From assembly GCA_040006895.1 (NCBI GenBank), contig JBDTWB010000011.1:1-40469 (forward strand): a stretch of 40,469 bases of DNA, read 5' to 3'. The position numbers and the translations under genes are program-made. Positions 30,611 to 38,400 of this stretch are shown here, one piece after another (within the stretch, counting starts at the first letter, position 1; each line of letters starts with the position of its first letter). Source of the DNA: CAIWHR01 sp040006895. GTDB taxonomy: Bacteria; Pseudomonadota; Gammaproteobacteria; Burkholderiales; Casimicrobiaceae. The notes beneath the pieces were generated by a model that was not told the DNA's origin, ran no database searches, and saw only the letters and a list, made by a program, of their open reading frames with translations.

Positions 30611-31240
30611 ATGAAGCTCGGGACCACCGCATTCGACGAGAACGGCGTGATCCCGGGAGAATTCGCGTTGTGCATTCCCGACGCGTCCGCGCACGTCCGG
30701 CTCGCCGGCAATCACAATCCTGACTTCGCATGGCGCGACCTCCCGGCCGAAACACGCTCGCTCGCTCTCATCTGTCACGATCCCGACGTCCCCTCCAAGG
30801 GCGAAGACGTGAACCAGGAAGGACGCTCGGTCGCCGCGTCCCTGCCTCGCGTGGACTTCTTCCACTGGGTGCTCATCGATCTGCCCGGCGACACGCCCGC
30901 GATCGAGCGAGGCGAGTTCTCCGCAGGCGTGACGGCGCGTGGCAAGCCCGGGCCGCACGCGCCGCGCGGGGCACGTCAGGGGACGAACGACTACACCGGC
31001 TGGTTCGCGGGGGACAAGGACATGGCGGGGCAATACTTCGGCTATGACGGGCCCTGTCCTCCGTGGAACGATGCCATCGCCCACCGCTACGTGTTCACCC
31101 TCCATGCCCTCGACGTGCCCCGCCTCGACTTGCAGGGAACGTTCACCGGTGCGGACGTCCGCCGGGCGATGCTAGGGCACGTGCTCGCGGAGGCCGCGGT
31201 CACCGGCCGGTACACCCTCAATCCGGAGGTTCGGCTGTAG
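30611..31240 (+). CDS. YbhB/YbcL-family PEBP-like protein
   Basis: A 209-residue phosphatidylethanolamine-binding-protein fold (Raf kinase inhibitor-like in name only). Family marks are AGNHNPDFAWRDLPAETRSL, ALICHDPDVPS and DFFHWVLIDLPGD, then the C-terminal GYDGPCPPWNDAIAHRYVF and ALDVPRLDLQG. The anion-binding pocket residues (Asp-Pro-Asp, His) are present. Bacterial members have no clear enzymatic role. GGAGGGA precedes the ATG at 30611. Its 3' end overlaps the 3' end of the convergent M61 peptidase gene by 23 bases. No signal peptide, so cytoplasmic. Confidence 0.9.
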   Translation: MKLGTTAFDENGVIPGEFALCIPDASAHVRLAGNHNPDFAWRDLPAETRSLALICHDPDVPSKGEDVNQEGRSVAASLPRVDFFHWVLIDLPGDTPAIERGEFSAGVTARGKPGPHAPRGARQGTNDYTGWFAGDKDMAGQYFGYDGPCPPWNDAIAHRYVFTLHALDVPRLDLQGTFTGADVRRAMLGHVLAEAAVTGRYTLNPEVRL

Positions 31241-33062
31241 AGTGTCCCTCCTCCGTGGCCGCCCCGAGCCAGGCCGTGCGGCGTCCGATTGTCTCGGCGT
31301 CGGCATCCGCCATGGCGGCGATCCAGTACGTGTCGGCCGGCGCTGGCTCCAGGCTGCACGCCAGGGTCAGGAGTTCGTCGCGGCGGAACGCGTGGATTTC
31401 CAATGGGTCGCCGGGCTGGCGGTCGCGCAACAGCCGGTCGATCGCGTCGGGGGTCGCGCGGAGGCCGTCGATGGCCACGAGCATGTCACCCGCGGCGAGA
31501 CCCGCGCGCTCGGCAGGGCTACCGCGCAGCACGTTCTGCACGCGCGTGTCGCCGCCCTTGGCGAGCCGGACCCCCAGCCAGACGCGCTGCACGTCCTTGG
31601 CGGCCTTTCCACCGCGATCCGACGCCCCCGACGAGGCGCGCGCTTCGAGCCGCAAGCCGAAGCGCGGCAACAATTCGGCGAGCGGCGGATCCTCGGTGCC
31701 CCGCACGTAGCGGGTGAAGAAGTCGTCGAGCGGGGCGCCGGCGACCTCGGCGGCGATCCTGGCGATCGTGTCCTCCGGCACTCCCTTGTCCGGTCGCCCG
31801 TAGCGGTCCCACAGGACCTGCATGACGGCGTCCAGCGACGTTTGGTGCAAGCGCAAGGTGAGATCGAGCGCGAGCGCAACCAGCGCGCCTTTGCCGTAGT
31901 AGCTCACCACGGCATTGGGCGCGTTCTCGTCGGGCCGGTAGAACTTGATCCACGCATCGAAGCTCGATTCGGCCATGCTCTGCAGCGTGCGGCCGGGCCC
32001 GCGCAGGACTGACGTGACGGTCTGGCCGAGCGACTCGAGCCAGTCAGACAACGGCAGCACCCCGCTGCGCACCAGGGCGAGTTCGTCGTAGTAGGAGGTG
32101 ACGCCCTCGTAGGCCCACAGGTCGCGGGTGTAGTTTTCCCGCGAGAGATCGTAGGGCGCGAAGACCTCTGGGCGGATGCGTTTTACATTCCAGCTGTGAA
32201 AATATTCGTGGCTCGCCAGGCCGAGGAAGGTGCGGTAGTCCTCGGTGACCTTGGCCATCCCCGGCATCGGCAGCTCGTCGCGCCGGCACAGCAGGCTGGT
32301 GCTGGCGCGATGCTCGAGTCCGCCATAGCCTTCGCCCACCGCGGCGACCAGGAACACGTAGTGATCGAAGGGCGCCTTGCCATGCTCCGGATCGAACAGG
32401 CGGCACTGCCATGCGCAGACGCGTTGCAGGTCCGCGGCGAGCCGCGTCGTGTCGGCGCGATGCCGACCGCTGATGGCGACGTGATGCGGGACACCACCGG
32501 CTTCGAACGAGACCAAGGTGAAGTCGCTCATCTCGACCGGGTGATCGACCAATGCCGCGTAGTTATCGGCGCCGTACCCGCCGAAGTCGAACTCCGTGGC
32601 GTCCCGGCGGGGCAGGGACGTGGCAACGCGCCAGCGGGCGTGCGCCGCGCCACGCGGCCGGACGATCTCTACCTCGCACGCTGCTGCCTCGAGGCCTTCC
32701 GGGCAGAGGAACACCGACGTGCCATTGAAGAAGCCGCGTTGCGCGTCCAGGTATGCCGTCCGCACCGAAAGGTCGAAGGCGTACACCTCCATGGTCACCG
32801 TCAGCGGTCCCCTGCACGGCGCGGCGCGCCAGCGGTCCTTGGCTACTTTTGTGATCACCACGGGCCCATCCACATTGCGACCGCTGATCCGCAAGACGTT
32901 CTTGGCGAACTCGCGGATGAGATAGCTGCCGGGGATCCAGGTCGGGAGGCGGAAGGCCTGGCCGTCGGAAGCGGGGGACGCCACGGTGCACTCGACCTCG
33001 AACACGTGGGCGTGCGGGTCGAGCGCAACGATGCGGTAATGGATCGACGACGAGGGCTTCAT
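31218..33062 (-). CDS. M61 family metallopeptidase (glycyl aminopeptidase-like) with PDZ domain
   Basis: A 614-residue zinc peptidase of family M61. The N-terminal beta domain starts HYRIVALDPHAHVFEVECTV and has LPTWIPGSYLIREFAKNV. The gluzincin motif HEYFHSW places zinc ligands His285 and His289 with catalytic Glu286; the third ligand Glu is in WAYEGVTSYYDEL. A C-terminal PDZ domain (WLGVRLAKGGDTRVQNVLRG, SPAERAGLAAGDMLVAIDG) lies at about 500-580. No signal peptide, so probably cytoplasmic. ATG at 33062 is chosen; a TTG at 33083 in frame adds seven residues. The stop lies inside the convergent PEBP gene (23-base overlap). Confidence 0.92.
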   Translation of the reverse strand: MKPSSSIHYRIVALDPHAHVFEVECTVASPASDGQAFRLPTWIPGSYLIREFAKNVLRISGRNVDGPVVITKVAKDRWRAAPCRGPLTVTMEVYAFDLSVRTAYLDAQRGFFNGTSVFLCPEGLEAAACEVEIVRPRGAAHARWRVATSLPRRDATEFDFGGYGADNYAALVDHPVEMSDFTLVSFEAGGVPHHVAISGRHRADTTRLAADLQRVCAWQCRLFDPEHGKAPFDHYVFLVAAVGEGYGGLEHRASTSLLCRRDELPMPGMAKVTEDYRTFLGLASHEYFHSWNVKRIRPEVFAPYDLSRENYTRDLWAYEGVTSYYDELALVRSGVLPLSDWLESLGQTVTSVLRGPGRTLQSMAESSFDAWIKFYRPDENAPNAVVSYYGKGALVALALDLTLRLHQTSLDAVMQVLWDRYGRPDKGVPEDTIARIAAEVAGAPLDDFFTRYVRGTEDPPLAELLPRFGLRLEARASSGASDRGGKAAKDVQRVWLGVRLAKGGDTRVQNVLRGSPAERAGLAAGDMLVAIDGLRATPDAIDRLLRDRQPGDPLEIHAFRRDELLTLACSLEPAPADTYWIAAMADADAETIGRRTAWLGAATEEGHSTAEPPD

Positions 33063-33385
33063 GGATCGGTATGGTGGGATCAAAAGTAGAACGGACGCGG
33101 ACCCGTGACAGTGCGAGGCGCCGGTTGTGGTTGGAATGCGGTGGGCCTGTCGGGGAGATTGGCCTGCGGTCGTCGCGCCGAAGCCTTGGCCTCGCGCGGA
33201 GCCGCGTCACCGGGGTATGCTCGGTGGCCATCAGACGCGCGGCGCCGGCACGCATTCTAGCAACGTGAGGGCGCCCTCCCACAAGCGGCGCAAGCGGCGC
33301 CGGTTGCATAACGTCCGCTTCACCCGCACCATAGCGCGCTGCAGCATCCAGGCATCCGACGTCCGAGAATCCGCGTAGCGAGCCC
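33063..33385. other. Gene-free divergent intergenic region
   Basis: 323 bases between the divergent M61 and cyclase genes. I see no credible gene in it. On the minus strand CTGTCA-17 bases-TACTTT ends about 20 bases before the M61 ATG and is a weak promoter candidate. Near 33285-33302 a 9-base tandem direct repeat (AAGCGGCGC twice) and around 33241 GGCGCC-rich arms are present. No promoter of quality is visible for the cyclase gene. Confidence 0.4.
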
Positions 33386-35395
33386 ATGGATACCCTAGCC
33401 GCGCCCGCGACGGCACGCCTTCTTCCCGACGGCACGGTGACGTTCCTGTTCACCGATATCGAGGGAAGCACCCGGATGTGGGAGGCCAGTCCCGACGCCA
33501 TGCGGGTCGCTTTGGCCCGCCACGACGTCCTGCTACGTGCTGCCATCGGTGCCCACGAGGGCTCCATCTTCAAGACCGGTGGCGACGCGTTCTACGCGGT
33601 TTTTCCGCAGGCCGTCGGGGCCTTGCGGGCCGCGATGGACAGCCAGCTCGCGCTCGCTGCCGAACCGTGGCCCAACGGCGCCCACATCCGCGTGCGCATG
33701 GCGCTCAACACGGGCCAGGCCGAATTGCGTGATGGCGACTACTTCGGACCGGCGCTCAACCGCGTCGCCCGGGTGCTGAACGCCGGCCATGGGGGCCAGA
33801 CGCTACTGACGCTGCGCGCGAGCGAGGCCTGCGGTGAGGCGCTGCCGTCCGGTGTGAGCCTCAAGCCGCTGGGGGAATTCGCCCTCAAGGATCTGCCCCA
33901 GGCGCAGACCATCTTCCAGCTGTGTTGTCCGACCCTTCCGACCACCTTCCGGGCGCTGCGGATCTCGCAGGACGACGCCGCGGAGAACGTGCCGTCGATC
34001 GCGGTGCTGCCTTTCGTGAACATGAGCCGGGACGCGGACAACGAGTACTTCGCCGATGGGCTTTCCGAGGAGTTGCTGAACGTTCTCTCGAAAATCCGAG
34101 GGCTGCGGGTCGCCTCCCGTACCTCGGCGTGGAGCTTCAAGGGCAAGGAAGTCGATGTGCCGACCGTGGCCCAGAAGCTCGGGGTAAACCACATCCTGGC
34201 GGGCAGCGTGCGTAAGGCGGGCAACCGGGTGCGCATCAGCGCGGAGCTTGTGACGGCATCGACAGACACCCAGCTCTGGGCCGAGGCGTATAACCGCGAG
34301 CTCGATGACATCTTCGCGGTCCAGGACGACATCGCCCAGTCGGTGGTCAAGGAATTGCGTGAACGGCTGCTCGGCGTTGCGGCCGATGGGAAGGTCGAGG
34401 CGGCCAAGGTCGTGGCCGAGGTTCAGGCCGCGTCAAAGGGACGCAGCGAGAATCCGGAAGCCTATCAGCTGTACCTGCAAGGCCAGTTCTTCCGGACCCA
34501 TCTCACCAAGGAGAGCCTCACGCGGGCGCAGTTCTTCTACGAACAGGCTTTGAAGCTCGATCCCGACTACGGTCTCGCTTGGGCAGGCCTGTCGCGGGCG
34601 GCCTCGGATCTCGCGGGACAGAGTTGGATTCCCCGCGCCGAGGGATATGCCACGGCACGCATGGCGGCCCAGCGCGCGATTGCGCTGGAGCCCGAGCTTC
34701 CCGAGAGCCACACGGCGCTCGGCTGGGTGCAGTGGGTGCACGACTGGGAGTACGAAGCAGCCGCCGAATCTTTCCGTCGCGCGCTACAGCTCGCGCCGGG
34801 TAGCACCCTTGCCATCAATGCCGCCGCGACGTTGGTCGGCAACCGCGGCAACCTGGAAGAAGCTGTCGCACTCTTCCGGCGCGCCGTAGGTCTCGATCCG
34901 CTCAACGTTTCCCTCAATCGCAACCTGGGGCTTTACTGCCTGGCCGCGGGGGCGCTGGAAGAGGCCGACACTGCTCTGCACCAATGCCTGCAGCTCAGTC
35001 CCACAGGGGGCATGACCCATTGCTGGCGGTCGCTGGTCCGGCTTCGCGAAGGCCGCCTCGACGATGCCCTGGCCGAGGTCCTGCTGGAATCCAATGTGAT
35101 CTTCCGGCTGGTTGGTCTCGCCGCCATCCGGTTCGCACGGGGCGAGTTTGCTGCAGCCGACGAAGCCCTCACCGAGCTGGCGCGTGATTTCGGGGAAGAC
35201 AGTCCCTATCAGCTCGCCGAGGTGCACGCGGCGCGCGGCGAGAACGACCAAGCTTTCGCGTGGCTGGAACGGACCTACGCCCAGCGCGATCCTGGCCTGT
35301 CGTACATGCGCATGGATCCCTTTCTCGGGCCGCTGCACGACGATCCGCGGTGGAACGCACTGCTGACGAAGATTGGTTTGGCCGACCTGCCCTGA
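33386..35395 (+). CDS. Class III adenylate/guanylate cyclase with TolB-like and TPR domains
   Basis: A 669-residue protein. The cyclase domain (about 16-180) has metal-binding Asp24 (TFLFTDIEGSTRMW) and Asp67 (FKTGGDAFYAVF), Lys63 and Asp118 at the adenine-recognition positions (GDYFGPALNRVARV), Asn125 and Arg129: all key residues are intact, and Lys/Asp favours ATP, so cAMP. A TolB-N-like segment (about 203-325: SIAVLPFVNMSRDADNEYFA, DGLSEELLNVLSKIRGLRV, LAGSVRKAGNRVRISAELV) precedes TPR repeats (about 340-640). No membrane segment is visible, unlike many relatives with this order of domains. The ATG is at 33386. It is convergent with the giant gene and separated from it by a strong hairpin. 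Confidence 0.9.
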   Translation: MDTLAAPATARLLPDGTVTFLFTDIEGSTRMWEASPDAMRVALARHDVLLRAAIGAHEGSIFKTGGDAFYAVFPQAVGALRAAMDSQLALAAEPWPNGAHIRVRMALNTGQAELRDGDYFGPALNRVARVLNAGHGGQTLLTLRASEACGEALPSGVSLKPLGEFALKDLPQAQTIFQLCCPTLPTTFRALRISQDDAAENVPSIAVLPFVNMSRDADNEYFADGLSEELLNVLSKIRGLRVASRTSAWSFKGKEVDVPTVAQKLGVNHILAGSVRKAGNRVRISAELVTASTDTQLWAEAYNRELDDIFAVQDDIAQSVVKELRERLLGVAADGKVEAAKVVAEVQAASKGRSENPEAYQLYLQGQFFRTHLTKESLTRAQFFYEQALKLDPDYGLAWAGLSRAASDLAGQSWIPRAEGYATARMAAQRAIALEPELPESHTALGWVQWVHDWEYEAAAESFRRALQLAPGSTLAINAAATLVGNRGNLEEAVALFRRAVGLDPLNVSLNRNLGLYCLAAGALEEADTALHQCLQLSPTGGMTHCWRSLVRLREGRLDDALAEVLLESNVIFRLVGLAAIRFARGEFAAADEALTELARDFGEDSPYQLAEVHAARGENDQAFAWLERTYAQRDPGLSYMRMDPFLGPLHDDPRWNALLTKIGLADLP

Positions 35396-35438
35396 GCGGT
35401 CGGGCGCCGTCGCGCGGCATGCCATCGTCGGCGGGAAC

Positions 35439-35471
35439 CCACCAGCGCCCTCGCAGGACGGGCGCTGGTGG
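35439..35471. terminator. 12-bp hairpin between convergent genes, likely bidirectional terminator
   Basis: CCACCAGCGCCC at 35439-35450 and its exact complement at 35460-35471 make a 12-bp perfect stem with a 9-base loop. It lies 44 bases after the cyclase stop and 13 bases before the stop of the giant minus-strand gene, the expected position for a terminator serving both. No T-tract flanks it on either side, so it would be a strong hairpin rather than a textbook intrinsic terminator. Confidence 0.6.
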
Positions 35472-35483
35472 CAGGCGTGGCGG

Positions 35484-38400
35484 TCAGGGTCCCGGCGGTG
35501 GCGGGGGCGGCGGACCGAGATAGAGCTCGGCGTTGCCGATGGCGGTGTCGGCGCTGCCTCCCGGCACGACGGAATCGTCGATCGTGCCTCCCGTGATCAG
35601 CACGCGCCCGTCGAGCAGGCGCGTCGCACGATGGCGCGCGCGTGCCGTGAGCATGTCCCCTGCAGCATCGAACACCAGCAGGTCGGGATCGAGGCTCTCG
35701 GCGGGTGTGACCCGCGCCGCACTGGTACCGAAGCCGCCCGAGGCGAGCCACGAGTCGTCGAACAGGCGCACCAGGGCAAACGACCGGCGGGCCTGACTCA
35801 TCGTCCCGATGGCGGTCCACGTCCCCGAGACCGGACTGAAGACCTCGGCGGTCGCGAGCAGCGTGGCGGTCGGCATGGATCCATCGAGTCCGCCGGCGAC
35901 GACGATCCGGCCGTCGGCCAGTGATGCCGCACTGCTCGCGAATCTTGCCGCTGCCATGCTCCCGGTAGCCGTGGTGCAGCCGACGATCGATGGCGGGCAA
36001 GTTGTGGCGGCCGGGTCATAGATCTCGGCCGAGGCGAGCACGGTATAGCCGCTGCCGTTATTGAACCGGCCACCGGCGAGCAACACCCTGCCATCGCCAA
36101 GCAGGCGCGCATCGTGGCTTTCGCGCGCCGCGGTGAGCAGGGGGCCGGGCGTGTAGCCGGAACCGTCGGCCGCAAAGACGAGGGTGGTGTCGAGCGTGGC
36201 ACCCGCGGCATCCTGTCCTCCTGCGATCATCACCCGACCATCGACCAGCAGGGTGGCGGTGTGGAACGTCCGCGCTTCGGGCAGGGGCGTGCGCGTCGAC
36301 CAGGTGTTCGTCAGCGGATCGAAGAGTTCCACCTGGTTACTGCGGCCACCCACCTTCAGCACCGTACCGTTGACAAGGCGCGTCGCCGTATGGCCTTCGG
36401 CTGCCGTCGCGAGCGGTGCCATGGTACTGAAAACGCCTGTACCCGCCGGACAATCGGCGAGCGACGGGCTGCTCATCGTATCGGGGCAATAGATTTCAAC
36501 GGTCGAGCGCACCACCTGCGGCACGCCGGTGAAGCCACCCGCGATCAGCACCCGGCCGTCCGCAAGCAGGGTGGCTGTATGTCGAGCACGTGCTTCCGTC
36601 ATGCTGCCCGCAGCGACGAACCCCTCGACCCTCAGTGTCGATTGCGCCGCGGTGGGAGCAATGAAGTTCATGCCGGTGACAGGCTGGGTGAAGGCGAGCT
36701 GGTAGCTGCCGGTCTCCAGCGTCTTGTCCAGCGTGAACGCGCCGTCCGGGCCGGCCGGGGTCGCCGGATCGCTGCTGGCCGGAGCGACGATGGCGATCGT
36801 CACCGGATCCGTGGAGAAGATGCTCGGCTTGTCGGCACGATGGACCGTACCGGCGATCGTCGACGCGGTCGTGGGCGAGGTGTACGGCGTGAAGTAGATC
36901 GGCGCTATCGTGAACGCGAGCGGCGCCGGGCTCACCGTCAGCTGTGCGGTGATGGGCACGACGTCGCAAGAGGCCAACACGGCGGCGGGCGTGATGGCCG
37001 GGGTGATGGTGTAGACCCCCGCATCCGCTGGGGACGCTGTCGGCTGGCCGCTCATGCTCATGTCCGCGGTCGTGCCGGTGAGACACGAAGCGGCAGCGGG
37101 CACCGACGCGTAGCTGAAGCCATAGGTAACCAACGTCTTCGGCGCCGGATCGACGTCGTCGCCGTAGACGATGGTCGTCGGCGTGACCGTGGCCGTGAGG
37201 TTGAACTTGGCCTTGGCGATGGTGACGTCGAGGCTCTTCGGCGGCGCGACATTGTAGTTCGCGTCGCCTGCCTGGTTGGCCTCGACCGTGCAGAGGCCTG
37301 CCGCCAGGATCGTGACGGAATTACCCGAAACCGAGCAGATCGTGGTCGTCACCGGCACCGTGAACACCACCGGCAAACTGAGCGGCGGGTCGGTCGGGGG
37401 GGGCGCTGTAGGGCTGGCGCTGGTCGCGCTCACCGTGAACGCCGGGTCCCCGAACGTGGGACTGGACGGCGGCGGTCCGAACGTGAGCGCCTGGTCGGCC
37501 TTCTGGATCGTGACGGACTGGGTTTGCTGTGGCGCCGCGTTGTAGTTGCCATTGCCGGCCTGGTCGGCGGTAAGCGCGCACGCACCTGCTGCCAGCGCCG
37601 AGACGGTGTTTCCGCTGACCGTGCAGATCGATGGCGTGGTCGACGCGAACACGATCGGAATGCCGGACGCGATGGCCGTGAGACTCGACGACGTGGCGAC
37701 GGCACTGAACGACTGGTTGAACGACCGCGGCGTGATCTGCGGGAAACTGATGGCTTGGTTAGCCTTCTGGATGACCACGACCTGCGCCTGCTGTGGCGCC
37801 GGGTTGTAGTTGGAATCACCGCCCTGGGTCGCGGTGAGGCCGCAATCGCCCGCGGCAAGCACAGCGAGGGTCGTGCCGTTGACCGTGCAGACTGCTGGTG
37901 TGGTCGAGGCCACCACGATGGGTATCGTGGAAGGCGCGGCCGTGGGGCTGGAGCTCCCGACCGGCGCGCCGAAGGCCTGCTGAAACACCTGCGGCACAAC
38001 CTGCGGGAAGGCGAGATTCTGGTCGGCCTTGCGGATATTGAAGCTGTGCTCGACCTGAGGCGGGGCGTTGTACTCGTGGTTGCCCGGGGCGCTGGCATCG
38101 ATGGTGCAGAGGCCGGCGCCGATGATCGAGACCATCGTGCCGTTCGTGCCCCCCGTCGCGCATACCATCGGCGTGGTCGACGTGAATGTCACCGGCAGGC
38201 CGGAATCCGGCGCCGTCGGACTGGTCAGGGTCGCGCCCAGTACGATCGGGCCCTGCTGGTAGGCATAGGCATCATCCACCGGCACGGCGAAGGCGATGAC
38301 CTGGTCGGCCCTCTGGATAACGATGAAGATTGCCGGGCTTGACTGGGTGATGGGCGCGTAGGTCTCGTTGCCGACCTGGCTGACATTGAAAATGCAATTC

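Noticed and set aside
36114..38342. 742-codon plus-strand frame opposite the giant gene
   Set aside because: Arg-rich product without domains; the minus strand encodes clear Ig and kelch modules.
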